A DNA stretch of 51,953 nt from Mesorhizobium sp. SARCC-RB16n (GCF_008520305.1 NZ_ML703282.1:1-51953), one strand, 5' to 3'. Shown: positions 1-7,598, counted from the stretch's first letter. Translations and numbers: made by a program. The notes: a model not told the origin generated them from the letters alone.

Positions 1-30
1 AATGCACCATCAAACCCTGGGATCAAACAT

Positions 31-88
31 CTAGGATGCGTTGATATTCAGGTGAGGCCGGCCTGACCTGAATCTCAACGCATCCTAG
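31..88. repeat. 58-bp near-perfect palindrome
   Basis: Two 23-base arms (31-53 and 66-88, beginning CTAGGATGCGTTGA) are complementary with one mismatch, and the 12-base centre contains the smaller palindrome AGGCCGGCCT. It lies 12 bases beyond the stop codon of the glycosyltransferase, so it could end transcription from that side, but it has no T-tract. It looks more like a dispersed palindromic unit than a classical terminator. The symmetry is seen directly; repetitive status in the genome is inferred. Confidence 0.85.
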
Positions 89-100
89 GTCGCGATGTTC

Positions 101-1123
101 TCAGGCCGCCAGTTTGCGCGTCGTGCCGAGCGCCTCTTCGACCGTGTCAAGGAACATCTCGGCGCAGGCTTTCCAGCTGTAGCGCATGGCGCGCTCGCGG
201 GCCTGGGCGCGGTCGACGTTGAGCGCGGCAAGCGAGGCCTCGCGCAAATCGTTCGACACCGCGCCGCCAAAACCGTCGCCGACGATGTCGATCGGACCGG
301 TCACCGGATAGGCGGCGACCGGCGTGCCGCTGGCCAATGCCTCGATGATGACGTTGCCGAAAGTGTCGGTGCGGCTGGGGAAGACGAAGACATCGGCCGA
401 GGCGTAGATTTCGGCCAGTTCGTCATTGGGACGATGGCCGAGGAAATGCACCTTCGGATATTTCGCCTTCAGCTTGGCAAGCTCCGGACCTTCGCCGACG
501 ATCACCTTGCTGCCGGGCAGGTCGAGATCGAGGAAGGCGGAGAGGTTCTTTTCGATGGCGACGCGGCCGACGCAAAGGAAGACCGGGCCGGGGAAGCCGA
601 GGTCCTTGCGCTTGTCGGGCCGGAAATGGTCGGTGTCGACGCCGCGTGTCCAGGGCCTGAGCTTGTTGAAGCCGCGCGCCGAAAGATCGTCGGCGAGCGA
701 CTGGGTGGCGACCAGCGTACCCTGGCCGGAATTGTGGAAAGCGCGCAGCCAGCGATAGGCCCAGCTCTCCGGCACCGGCAGTCGGGCGCTGAGATATTCG
801 GGAAAGCGGGTGTGGTAGCTGGTGGTGAACGGCCGGCCGGCATTGCGGCAATAGCGTCGCGCCATGATGCCCAGCGGCCCCTCGGTGACAATGTGGATGT
901 GGTCGGTCTTGTAGCCGTCGATCAGGCGTGCGACATGGCCAGGCGTGGTCAGCGCCAGGCGGATGTCGGGGTAGGTCGGCAAGGGCAAGGTGCGAAAGAT
1001 GTTCGGGGTCAGGAATTCGACCGCGACGTCGAAGGACTTCAGGGTCTCGGTGAGCCGCTCCAGCGTGTGGACGACGCCGTTGACCTGCGGGCGCCAGGCG
1101 TCGGTGACCATCAATATGCGCAT
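101..1123 (-). CDS. Glycosyltransferase family 4 (mannosyltransferase-like)
   Basis: A 340-residue retaining GT-B glycosyltransferase predicted to move a sugar from a nucleotide donor onto a lipid or glycan at the cytoplasmic membrane face. The N-terminal Rossmann half opens with RILMVTDAWRPQVNG, typical of the MgtA/PimB/SqdX-like GT4 group. The C-terminal donor-binding half carries VGRVAIEKN (185-193) and PSRTDTFGNVIIEA (about 249-262), matching the family's conserved acidic/donor loop. I chose ATG at 1123 because family homology starts at MRILMVTD; an upstream in-frame start would add 20 unconserved residues. The acceptor cannot be deduced; glycolipid synthesis is plausible because rhizobia use such enzymes for phosphate-replacement lipids. 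It stands alone, separated from the kinase gene by a repeat. Confidence 0.88.
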   Translation of the reverse strand: MRILMVTDAWRPQVNGVVHTLERLTETLKSFDVAVEFLTPNIFRTLPLPTYPDIRLALTTPGHVARLIDGYKTDHIHIVTEGPLGIMARRYCRNAGRPFTTSYHTRFPEYLSARLPVPESWAYRWLRAFHNSGQGTLVATQSLADDLSARGFNKLRPWTRGVDTDHFRPDKRKDLGFPGPVFLCVGRVAIEKNLSAFLDLDLPGSKVIVGEGPELAKLKAKYPKVHFLGHRPNDELAEIYASADVFVFPSRTDTFGNVIIEALASGTPVAAYPVTGPIDIVGDGFGGAVSNDLREASLAALNVDRAQARERAMRYSWKACAEMFLDTVEEALGTTRKLAA

Positions 1124-1320
1124 GGCGGCCCTTTGCTCCGGATGTCTGCGGTTGCCTTGAAACGATGCCGGAACGGCGACCATGCGGCCGCCCTCGCTTC
1201 GCTCCAGCGCACCCTGGCGGGCACGGGGTCAAAGTGAGGCGGCAAGGACGAATCTAGTGCGGTCGCGCGCTTCATGCGCGCTCTTGACCATGGTTTCATG
1301 ACGGGCGGATGAAGCAGACC

Positions 1321-1366
1321 GTGATCCAGAAAAGTCGAAACCGGTTTTCAGGCAAGATCATGCTCA
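1321..1366. repeat. Rhizobiales intergenic repeat ('GATCATGC' type), copy 1
   Basis: The segment from GTGATCCAGAAAAG through CCGGTTTTC to AGATCATGCTC closely matches, in inverted orientation, the segment at 2877-2925. The pattern (GATC-end, AAAAGT, ACCGGTTTTC, GATCATGC-end) is a common small dispersed repeat of rhizobial genomes, so this is recognised partly from memory. It sits in the 259-base gap between the glycosyltransferase and the histidine kinase; I see no gene in that gap. Confidence 0.75.
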
Positions 1367-1382
1367 GATAGTCAAATAGAAA

Positions 1383-2798
1383 TCAGGCCGGAACCTTGAT
1401 CACGGCGCGCAGGCCGCCCATCGGACTGTCGTCGAGCGTGATGTCGCCGCCATGGCTGCGGGCAATGTCACGAGCGATCGACAGGCCGAGCCCGGTGCCG
1501 CTGGCGTCGAGGTTGCGGGCCTCGTCGAGCCGCACGAAGGGCTTGAATACGTCTTCGCGCCTGTCGGCCGGAATGCCTGGCCCATTATCGTCGATGGTGA
1601 CCAGAAGCGAGCCGCGGCCATGGTTGGCGGTGACCTCCACGGTCCGGGCATAGCGGAAGGCATTGCCGATGACGTTGGACAGCAGCCGCGCGAAGGCGTT
1701 CGGCCGCACATGCACGGTCGCATCGCCGGAAAGCGTCGTCGACAGTCTGCATTTGCGCAAGGCAGCTTCCTCGCCGAGCTTCTGGAAATAGGCTTCGAGA
1801 TCGAAACGTCCCGGATCCTCCGAGGCCTCGCCGCGGGCAAAGGAGAGATAGCCTTCCAGCATCGACTGCATGTCTTCGATGTCCTGGTCCAGCGCCGCCT
1901 TGGTCTCGGCCTTGCCGCCGGCCAGCGCCAGCTGCAGCTTGAAGCGGGTGAGGATGGTCCTGAGATCATGGCTGACACCGGTCAGCATGGCCGTGCGCTG
2001 CTCGATCTGACGCTCGATGCGCTCGCGCATCTGGATGAAGGCAAAGCCGGCGCGGCGCACCTCTTCGGCCCCGCGCGGGCGAAAATCGCGCGGCATCGGC
2101 CGGCCCTTGCCGAAGCTTTCGGCTGCCTCGGCAAGCGCCAGGATCGGCCGGATCTGATTGCGCAGGAAGGGGATGGCGATCATCAGGAGCACCAGCGAGG
2201 TGCCGACCATCCAGATCAGGAAAATGTGGGTGTTGGAGGCATAGGCTTGGCTGCGGCGCACGAAGACGCGCAGCACCTTGTTCTCGAGCTGGACGCGGAC
2301 CTCGACAATGTTGGAATTGCCGACCGTGTCGATCCAGAATGGGCGGTTGATCTGGCGGGTAATTTCGGCGGAGAGAACATCGTCGAGGATCGAGAAGAAC
2401 GGTTTTGGACCGGGCGGCGGCAGCGGATCGGGCGGCAGGAGATCGACCTTCAGCTGCATGCGGTCCTGCGCGATGCGGATGATGTTGGCGTAGTCGGCGT
2501 CGTGCGGGTAGGTCTCGATCAGGTCGATGATGGCAGCGATGTCGCGCACGGTGGCCTGCGACAGGCGTTGCGTCACGGTTGCCCAGTGACGCTCCATGAA
2601 ATCGAAGGCGACGACCGACTGTAAAAGGATCATCGGCGCGATGACGATGATCAGCGAGCGCGCATAGAGGCGCTTGGGCATGTAAAGCGAAACGAGGCGC
2701 CAGAACCTGTTCCAGAGGCGCGACACCGCCTTGAGCGCTCGCGTGGCGCGTGCGCTCAAGCCGTCATTGTCCGGCTGTTCCAGTTCCGTGGTCGCCAT
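1383..2798 (-). CDS. EnvZ-type sensor histidine kinase
   Basis: A 471-residue inner-membrane sensor kinase. Hydrophobic helices at about 45-66 and 191-212 bracket a periplasmic sensor region of about 125 residues containing a Pro-rich stretch (121-133). A HAMP-like linker follows, then the H-box GVSHDLRT with phospho-acceptor His277. The N-box is around Asn379 (NVIGNAFRYA), the G1 box DDNGPGIP at 403-410 and the G2 box GTGLGLS at 434-440, so all catalytic boxes are intact. The OmpR-type regulator at 2945-3664 is the obvious partner. A 146-base gap holding a dispersed repeat separates the two, so they may still share a transcript. The stimulus is not evident. Confidence 0.93.
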   Translation of the reverse strand: MATTELEQPDNDGLSARATRALKAVSRLWNRFWRLVSLYMPKRLYARSLIIVIAPMILLQSVVAFDFMERHWATVTQRLSQATVRDIAAIIDLIETYPHDADYANIIRIAQDRMQLKVDLLPPDPLPPPGPKPFFSILDDVLSAEITRQINRPFWIDTVGNSNIVEVRVQLENKVLRVFVRRSQAYASNTHIFLIWMVGTSLVLLMIAIPFLRNQIRPILALAEAAESFGKGRPMPRDFRPRGAEEVRRAGFAFIQMRERIERQIEQRTAMLTGVSHDLRTILTRFKLQLALAGGKAETKAALDQDIEDMQSMLEGYLSFARGEASEDPGRFDLEAYFQKLGEEAALRKCRLSTTLSGDATVHVRPNAFARLLSNVIGNAFRYARTVEVTANHGRGSLLVTIDDNGPGIPADRREDVFKPFVRLDEARNLDASGTGLGLSIARDIARSHGGDITLDDSPMGGLRAVIKVPA

Positions 2799-2876
2799 TG
2801 GCTCTTTTCATCCGTCGGCGATATTAGACTAGGATGACGTTTGGCTGAATCCTCATCCTGGTCTAACTCTTTGTTG

Positions 2877-2925
2877 GAGCATAATCCTTTCCGAAAACCG
2901 GTTCCCACTTTTCGGGATCATGCAC
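2877..2925. repeat. Rhizobiales intergenic repeat ('GATCATGC' type), copy 2
   Basis: This copy runs from GAGCATAATCC through CCGAAAACCGGTT to GGGATCATGCAC and is the inverted counterpart of 1321-1366 (roughly 80 percent matching by eye). It lies between the response-regulator stop and the kinase start, in the middle of what would otherwise be a two-component operon. Confidence 0.8.
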
Positions 2926-2944
2926 TTGAGCCGCCGCCGGTATT

Positions 2945-3664
2945 CTATTCCACGCTGAGCCGATACCCAATACCGCGCACGGTCTGCAACCAGACCGGAT
3001 TGGACGGATCGCGCTCGATCTTGCGGCGCAGCCGGTTGATCTGGACGTCGATGGTGCGCTCGCCGACTTCCGAATCGTCGCCGACCAGTTCGTGGCGGGG
3101 GATGGTTTCGCCGGCGCGCGCGGCGAAGATCGCCAGGATCTCCTGTTCGCGGTCGGTCAGCTTCAGCGCTTCGCCGCCGCGCTTCAATTCGCGCCTGGCG
3201 ATCTGGAAGGTGTAGGGACCGAACACCAGCTGTTCGACCTTGGGCGTCGCCGCGGGGCCGCCGCGGCGCAGGATATTGTTGATGCGCAGGATCAATTCGC
3301 GTGGGTCGAAGGGCTTTGGCAGGTAGTCGTCGGCGCCGGCTTCGAGCCCCGAGATGCGGTTGTCGGTCTCCGACAAGGCCGTCAGCATCAGGATTGGCAC
3401 GTTCTTCTCGGCGCGCAGCGCCTTGGTGAGATCGACGCCGCTTTCTCCCGGCATCATGACATCGAGCACAAGCAGGTCGAAGTCGAGGCCGGCGAGCTTG
3501 CGGCGGGCCTCGCCGGCATTGCCGGCGACGGTGACGCGAAAGCCGTTTTCGGTCAGGTATTGCTTGAGAAGATTGCGGATACGGGTGTCGTCGTCGACCA
3601 CGAGCAGATGCGGCGCATCGTCGTCCGGTGCGGCCGCCTGGTCGACCCTCTCAGTGCTCTCCAT
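2945..3664 (-). CDS. OmpR/PhoB-family response regulator (PetR-like)
   Basis: A 239-residue DNA-binding response regulator. The receiver domain (about 19-132) has the acidic pocket VVDDD (22-26), phospho-acceptor Asp68 in LLVLDVMMPG, the conserved Thr95 and Lys117 in YLPKPFDP. A winged-helix effector domain (about 140-239) ends in the recognition-helix signature TIDVQINRLRRKIE and the wing TVRGIGYRL. I chose ATG 3664; its first 14 bases overlap the end of the upstream MarR-family gene, which indicates translational coupling. A MarR-type gene followed by an OmpR-type regulator resembles the alphaproteobacterial petP-petR pair, so that name is tentative. The kinase at 1383-2798 is the likely phosphodonor. 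Confidence 0.93.
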   Translation of the reverse strand: MESTERVDQAAAPDDDAPHLLVVDDDTRIRNLLKQYLTENGFRVTVAGNAGEARRKLAGLDFDLLVLDVMMPGESGVDLTKALRAEKNVPILMLTALSETDNRISGLEAGADDYLPKPFDPRELILRINNILRRGGPAATPKVEQLVFGPYTFQIARRELKRGGEALKLTDREQEILAIFAARAGETIPRHELVGDDSEVGERTIDVQINRLRRKIERDPSNPVWLQTVRGIGYRLSVE

Positions 3665-4184
3665 GGCTTTTCCCTGACATTTTTGCGGACCCAACGTCGA
3701 TCTGAGCTCTCAGTTCCGGATTGACCATCGCTTCGAGGAAGCGTTCCACCAAGGTCCGTTCGGCGGCGCCGGAGTCTTCCAATGCAGCACGGATGCGGCG
3801 CGACTGTGGCCGCGCCAGCGCCAGCGCCAGCGCACGGCCCTTGGCCGTCGGATAGAGTTCGCGCTGGCGGCGGTCGCGCGGGCCCTGCAACTGCACGACG
3901 TGATCGGTGTCGATCAACTGCTTGAGCACACGCGCCAGGCTCTGCTTGGTTATCTTCAGCACATCGAGCAGTTCGGCGACGGTCAGGCCCGGCCGGCGGT
4001 TGACGAAATGCAGCACGCGGTGGTGGGCGCGGCCGAAGCCGTAGTCGGCCAGGATCTGATCGGGATCGGAAGTGAAGTCGCGATAGGCGAAGAAGAAGAG
4101 TTCGATGATGGCGAAGTCGATGCCGTCCTCGCTAGTGATCGCGGTCCTGATCGGTTTTCCTGCAGCTGGGCTTTTATCCGTCAT
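3651..4184 (-). CDS. MarR-family transcriptional regulator (PetP-like)
   Basis: A 177-residue winged-helix repressor or activator. The helix-turn-helix spans about 66-92 (LTVAELLDVLKITKQSLARV) and the basic wing about 100-112 (GPRDRRQREL). Two ATGs lie side by side; the second, at 4184, is preferred because the GGAG motif leaves five bases before it but only two before the first. The stop lies inside the response-regulator gene, suggesting one operon of regulator, response regulator and perhaps kinase. Gene order resembles petP-petR of other alphaproteobacteria. A near-perfect inverted repeat just upstream (4207-4231) is a candidate autoregulatory operator. Its ligand is unknown. Confidence 0.88.
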   Translation of the reverse strand: MTDKSPAAGKPIRTAITSEDGIDFAIIELFFFAYRDFTSDPDQILADYGFGRAHHRVLHFVNRRPGLTVAELLDVLKITKQSLARVLKQLIDTDHVVQLQGPRDRRQRELYPTAKGRALALALARPQSRRIRAALEDSGAAERTLVERFLEAMVNPELRAQIDVGSAKMSGKSHGEH

Positions 4185-4206
4185 CATTTCTCCATGGGAA
4201 CGGGAG

Positions 4207-4231
4207 ATTATGTCAGTACTATTGACGTAAT
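4207..4231. promoter_or_regulatory. Candidate MarR-type operator
   Basis: ATTATGTCA and TGACGTAAT (8 of 9 positions complementary) flank a 7-base spacer, 22 bases upstream of the MarR start and in the divergent region shared with ilvE. MarR proteins commonly bind such inverted repeats over their own promoters; the assignment is inferred. A TTGACA hexamer on the plus strand at 4251-4256 could belong to an ilvE promoter, but I see no good -10 for it. Confidence 0.5.
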
Positions 4232-4442
4232 TTCCCTGCAATGGTAATTTTTGACAAGCTTTTGGGCGGAATGCGAACGAAAAGGCAAGGCAGGCCGGTT
4301 TTTCCGGAACTTCCTGAGTTTGCCAGAGCGCGATTATCCGCTTACGCTTCGAGACACCGGCCGGCGTCTCCAATCACATGGCGCGGCCAAAAAGAACACG
4401 CAACGACATTGATATGCGGGCTGAGGTCCGCGGGAGGTTACC

Positions 4443-5336
4443 ATGGCATCCGTTCCCTTCGATCAACTGGACGGCTTCATCTGGATGAATGGCGAGTTCG
4501 TCCCGTGGGGAGACGCCAAGATCCACGTGCTGACCCACGGCCTGCACTACGCCAGCGCGGTCTTCGAGGGCGAGCGCGCCTATGGCGGCGAGATCTTCAA
4601 GCTCAACGAGCATACCGAGCGCCTGCATGAATCGGCGCGCCTGCTCGGCTTCAAGATTCCCTATTCGGTGGCCGAGCTCAACGACGCCTCGACCACGCTC
4701 CTGAAGAAGCAGGGCTTCCAGGACGCTTATGTCAGGCCGATCGCCTGGCGCGGCAGCGAGCAGATGGGCGTTTCGGCGCAAAACAACCGCATCAACGTCG
4801 CCATCGCCATCTGGCAGTGGCCGAGCTATTTCGACCCGGCGCAGAAGTTGAATGGCATCCGTCTCGATGTGGCGGAATGGCGTCGGCCCGACCCGCGCAC
4901 CGCGCCGTCGAAGTCGAAGGCGGCGGGCCTCTACATGATCTGCACCATGTCCAAGCATGCCGCCGAGGCCAAGGGCTACGCCGACGCCATGATGCTCGAC
5001 TGGCGGGGCCAGGTCGCGGAAGCGACCGGCGCCAACATCTTCTTCGTCAAGGACGGCAAGATCCACACGCCCAAGCCCGACTGCTTCCTCGACGGCATCA
5101 CCCGCCGCACGGTCATCGGCCTGGCCAGGGACCGCGGCCTGGAAGTGATCGAACGCGCCATCATGCCGGAAGAACTGGAAGGCTTCGAGCAATGCTTCCT
5201 GACCGGGACGGCGGCGGAAGTAACCCCGGTTTCGGAGATCGGCCCGTACCGATTCGAAGTCGGCGAGATCGCCAAGAATCTCATGAACGACTATTCTATG
5301 GCCGTTCAACCCAAGCATGCTATCGCCGCAGAATAA
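4443..5336 (+). CDS. ilvE: Branched-chain amino-acid aminotransferase
   Basis: A 297-residue cytoplasmic fold-type IV PLP aminotransferase that interconverts Val, Leu and Ile with their 2-oxoacids, using glutamate or 2-oxoglutarate. The candidate PLP-binding lysine is Lys159 in PSKSKAAGLY, and the family motif around Glu193 (QVAEATGANIFFVKDG) is intact. The N-terminal FEGERAY and THGLHYASAVF segments match the class IV substrate loop. Length is normal for bacterial IlvE. The start is fixed by GGGAGG five bases ahead of ATG. It is transcribed away from the MarR/two-component cluster, and a strong intrinsic terminator follows at 5364-5390. A D-amino-acid aminotransferase-like activity is the main alternative within this fold. 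Confidence 0.92.
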   Translation: MASVPFDQLDGFIWMNGEFVPWGDAKIHVLTHGLHYASAVFEGERAYGGEIFKLNEHTERLHESARLLGFKIPYSVAELNDASTTLLKKQGFQDAYVRPIAWRGSEQMGVSAQNNRINVAIAIWQWPSYFDPAQKLNGIRLDVAEWRRPDPRTAPSKSKAAGLYMICTMSKHAAEAKGYADAMMLDWRGQVAEATGANIFFVKDGKIHTPKPDCFLDGITRRTVIGLARDRGLEVIERAIMPEELEGFEQCFLTGTAAEVTPVSEIGPYRFEVGEIAKNLMNDYSMAVQPKHAIAAE

Positions 5337-5363
5337 CGAAAGTCACAGCTTTTCGCGCAAGCA

Positions 5364-5390
5364 GGGGCGGTTTTCGGGCCGCCCTTTTTA
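5364..5390 (+). terminator. Intrinsic terminator after ilvE
   Basis: GGGCGG and CCGCCC (5365-5370 and 5379-5384) form a stem followed directly by TTTTTA, 28 bases after the ilvE stop codon. Confidence 0.85.
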
Positions 5391-5481
5391 TTTCAGCGTT
5401 TGTGCATTTGACTTTCGTCCAATTCGGCGTCTCATGATCGTGTCGGCCCGGGAGGCTGGCAGCTATGGAGGGACTAATCAT

Positions 5482-5796
5482 ATGGACATGAACACGCTTC
5501 TTCCGATCATCGTTCAGATCATTACAGGCATTATCGGTGGTCAAGCGGTCGGTGCGGCGATCAAGACGGCGGCGATGGGTCAGCTTCCCAAAATCCTGGG
5601 CGGCGCCATTGGCGGCGTCGGCGGTGCGGCGATCCTGGGCAGCCTGCTCGGCCACGGGGTTGATCCGGCGGCGGCCGCGGCGGCAACGAGCGGCCTGGGC
5701 AGCTCGCTCAACCTGCAGAACATCGTCGGTGGCGCCGGCGGCGGCGCGATCCTGACCGGCATTCTCGGCGCGGTCATGGGCGCCATGAAGAAATAA
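5482..5796 (+). CDS. Small glycine-rich membrane protein of unknown function
   Basis: A 104-residue hydrophobic protein with repeated glycine-zipper-like stretches (IITGIIGGQAVGAA, ILGGAIGGVGGAAILG, GGAGGGAILTGILGAVMG) and a poly-Ala segment around 65-72. Such composition suggests helices that pack in the inner membrane. I recognise no enzymatic motif, so no function is assigned. I chose ATG 5482 because GGAGGG lies nine bases upstream and the hydrophobic region begins at once; longer in-frame extensions run through the ilvE terminator. It has its own terminator (5819-5848), so it is probably monocistronic. Confidence 0.75.
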   Translation: MDMNTLLPIIVQIITGIIGGQAVGAAIKTAAMGQLPKILGGAIGGVGGAAILGSLLGHGVDPAAAAAATSGLGSSLNLQNIVGGAGGGAILTGILGAVMGAMKK

Positions 5797-5818
5797 GCCT
5801 GCCATCTCGGGCCGGCAA

Positions 5819-5848
5819 ATGGGCGGCTTCGGCCGCCCATTTCTTTTG
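5819..5848 (+). terminator. Intrinsic terminator
   Basis: A perfect 9-bp stem (ATGGGCGGC / GCCGCCCAT) with a TTCG tetraloop is followed by TTCTTTTG, 22 bases after the stop of the glycine-rich protein. Confidence 0.88.
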
Positions 5849-5932
5849 CAGCGACCGACCGTTCGTCTTTGCGGGGCTGGACGCTCCAGGCCCGCGCCTC
5901 TACATCACCGCTGACACAGCGAAAGGACGATC

Positions 5933-6571
5933 ATGGGTCAGCTCAATGCCGGCATCGTGCCGGTCACACCGTTCCAGCAGAACTGCACCATCCTGTTCGA
6001 CATGGACGACAAGCATGGCGTGGTGGTCGATCCCGGCGGCGACATCGACAAGGTGCTGGCGGTGTTGAAGGACAATGCGATCACGGCCGAAGCGATCTGG
6101 ATCACGCACGGCCATATCGACCATGCCGGCGGCGCCATGGAGCTGAAGGAAACGCTCGGCATCGAGATCATCGGCCCGCATGAAGCCGACAAGATGCTGC
6201 TCGACAATCTGGAGAACCAGGGCAGGCGCTACGGCATCGACGGTGTGCGCAATTGCATGCCCGATCGGTTCCTTACAGAAGGCGAGACGGTGTCATTTGG
6301 CGGCCATGTGTTCGAGGTGCTGCATTGCCCCGGCCACGCGCCTGGCCATGTCGTCTACTACAACCGCGCCGCCAAATTCGCCCATGTCGGCGACGTTTTG
6401 TTTCGCGGCTCGGTCGGCCGCACCGACCTGCCGGGCGGCGACCATGCGGCACTCATCGCCTCGATCAAGGACAAGCTGTTGCCGCTTGGCGACGACATCG
6501 GCTTCATTTGCGGCCACGGTCCGGGTGGGCGCTTTGGCGAGGAACGACGGACCAACCCGTTTTTGACCTGA
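5933..6571 (+). CDS. Metallo-beta-lactamase-fold hydrolase (YcbL/GloB2-like)
   Basis: A 212-residue cytoplasmic MBL-fold hydrolase, likely acting on thioesters such as S-lactoylglutathione. The metal-binding signature THGHIDH (58-64) supplies His59, His61, Asp63 and His64; His135 in HCPGHAPGH, Asp154 in VGDVLF and His195 in ICGHGPG complete a typical binuclear site. It lacks the long C-terminal domain of classical glyoxalase II and matches the short YcbL-type proteins in size. ATG 5933 follows AAAGGA. It is a single-gene unit between two intrinsic terminators. Substrate specificity is inferred from the family only. Confidence 0.88.
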   Translation: MGQLNAGIVPVTPFQQNCTILFDMDDKHGVVVDPGGDIDKVLAVLKDNAITAEAIWITHGHIDHAGGAMELKETLGIEIIGPHEADKMLLDNLENQGRRYGIDGVRNCMPDRFLTEGETVSFGGHVFEVLHCPGHAPGHVVYYNRAAKFAHVGDVLFRGSVGRTDLPGGDHAALIASIKDKLLPLGDDIGFICGHGPGGRFGEERRTNPFLT

Positions 6572-6617
6572 AATCGGATCTGGACCGCTCCTGGGTTCCA
6601 AAGCCCAACAGGCTGAT

Positions 6618-6656
6618 AACAAAAAGCGCCGACCTTGCGGCCGGCGCTTTTTGTTT
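6618..6656. terminator. Bidirectional intrinsic terminator
   Basis: AACAAAAAGCGCCG pairs with CGGCGCTTTTTGTT around a short loop, giving a long GC-core stem with A/T tracts on both sides. It lies between the convergent hydrolase and BA14K-protein genes and should serve both. Confidence 0.9.
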
Positions 6657-6670
6657 GGGGCAGGGAAGCC

Positions 6671-7090
6671 TCAGTTGGCGGTGCAGAAATGCTGTTCGCC
6701 GTCACTGCCGGTGAAGGTGCCGGTGCGGGAATTGAAGGTGCGGTAGCGGTCAGAGCAGTATTCGTACCAGCCGCGGGTCCACGGTTCGGCATAACGGTCG
6801 GCGTAGACCACCTGCGGTTCCGCGTAGTAGCGGCGCACGCGCACGTCTCGACCGTAATAGCCGTCATCGTAATAACGGTCGGAATCGGGCGGCGGCCGGT
6901 CATTGGCCAATGCGCCACCGATCAGCGCGCCAGCGGCAAGGCCGAGAACGCCCGCTGCTACAGCGTCGCCATTGCCATGGCCGTGATGATGCCAACGGCG
7001 CCAGTCATCGGCATTGGCCACCGAAAAGGTCCCCAGCGTGGTGGCGACCACGGCTGCGGACAGCACGGCTGTCTTGAAAATTCGGTTCAT
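6671..7090 (-). CDS. BA14K-family exported protein
   Basis: A 139-residue protein with a Sec signal peptide (cleavage near Ala27, FSVANADD), a His-rich patch (34-38), one glycine-zipper hydrophobic helix (about 43-63) and a Tyr/Arg-rich region. The C-terminus WYEYCSDRYRTFN, ending near a second Cys (EQHFC), is diagnostic of the BA14K family, first described as a Brucella immunoreactive protein with lectin-like properties. Location is probably periplasmic or envelope-associated; the molecular role is unsettled. ATG 7090 has GGAG at a good distance. The 5' region carries a hairpin (7107-7141) and tandem GTTCAGCC repeats (7169-7187) that may be regulatory. Confidence 0.85.
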   Translation of the reverse strand: MNRIFKTAVLSAAVVATTLGTFSVANADDWRRWHHHGHGNGDAVAAGVLGLAAGALIGGALANDRPPPDSDRYYDDGYYGRDVRVRRYYAEPQVVYADRYAEPWTRGWYEYCSDRYRTFNSRTGTFTGSDGEQHFCTAN

Positions 7091-7106
7091 CTTGGTCTCC
7101 TTCGTA

Positions 7107-7141
7107 CCGGACCGTGCAGTTTTGCAGGGGATGCGGTCCGG
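7107..7141 (-). other. 5'-UTR inverted repeat of the BA14K gene
   Basis: CCGGACCG (7107-7114) and CGGTCCGG (7134-7141) are perfectly complementary, with a 19-base loop, 17 bases upstream of the BA14K start codon. It could be an RNA hairpin controlling translation or stability, or a DNA-binding site. Confidence 0.5.
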
Positions 7142-7168
7142 CTTTACGAATGACTAATATGGGACCGT

Positions 7169-7187
7169 GGCTGAACGGGGGCTGAAC
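7169..7187 (-). promoter_or_regulatory. Tandem GTTCAGCC direct repeats
   Basis: On the minus strand the octamer GTTCAGCC occurs twice with an 11-base period (plus-strand 7169-7176 and 7180-7187), about 80 bases upstream of the BA14K gene. One-helical-turn spacing is what OmpR-type regulators typically bind. The responsible regulator is unknown. Confidence 0.5.
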
Positions 7188-7282
7188 GAAAATTTGACCG
7201 CACACGTTCTTTAACGGCATCAAAAGCCGCACTTCGGGGCGCGGGACCGATTTGCCGGCGCCGGCGTTGGCCTGAAGCCGGT

Positions 7283-7495
7283 TCAGCCGACCGACAGGTT
7301 GACGGCCTTGGGTCCCTTGCCGCGCTTGTCCGGCTCGGTGTCGAATGTCACTTTCTGCCCATCTTCGAGACCGGGAAGACCCGACGCCTGCACGGCCGAA
7401 ATATGCACGAAGACATCCTTCGCGCCATCATCCGGTGTGATGAAGCCGAAGCCCTTGGCATGGTTGAAGAATTTGACGGTGCCGGTCTGCGGCAT
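7283..7495 (-). CDS. Cold-shock domain protein (CspA family), paralogue 1
   Basis: A 70-residue single cold-shock domain that binds single-stranded RNA or DNA and melts RNA structure. RNP1 (KGFGFI) and RNP2 (VFVHIS) are intact and the rest matches CspA. ATG 7495 ([10 protein letters not shown]) is preferred because AAAGGAGC precedes it at eight bases; a longer start would add seven unconserved residues. It is about 70 percent identical by eye to the neighbouring cold-shock gene at 7827-8039, and their leaders share sequence. The two look like a local duplication. Confidence 0.93.
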   Translation of the reverse strand: MPQTGTVKFFNHAKGFGFITPDDGAKDVFVHISAVQASGLPGLEDGQKVTFDTEPDKRGKGPKAVNLSVG

Positions 7496-7526
7496 GGGAA
7501 GCTCCTTTGATCCCATAAACTCCAGT

Positions 7527-7590
7527 CTCGGGCCGGCAAATGCCCGAGCGGAAATTTGTCCTTTATTTTAGCGCCATCGGCAAGTGAAAG
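7527..7590 (-). promoter_or_regulatory. Promoter and leader hairpin of csp paralogue 1
   Basis: Read on the minus strand, a CTTTCACTTGCCG block and a TAAAAT box (plus 7566-7571) are followed by the leader hairpin CTCGGGC / GCCCGAG (7527-7533 with 7542-7548). The element GCAAATGCCCGA (plus strand) recurs in the second csp leader at 8227-8238. It is inferred to be a shared cold-shock leader element. Confidence 0.5.
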
Positions 7591-7598
7591 TTTTGCGG

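Noticed and set aside
95-1237. 380-codon plus-strand open frame
   Set aside because: Antisense to the glycosyltransferase, which has proper catalytic motifs; no ribosome site or family pattern.
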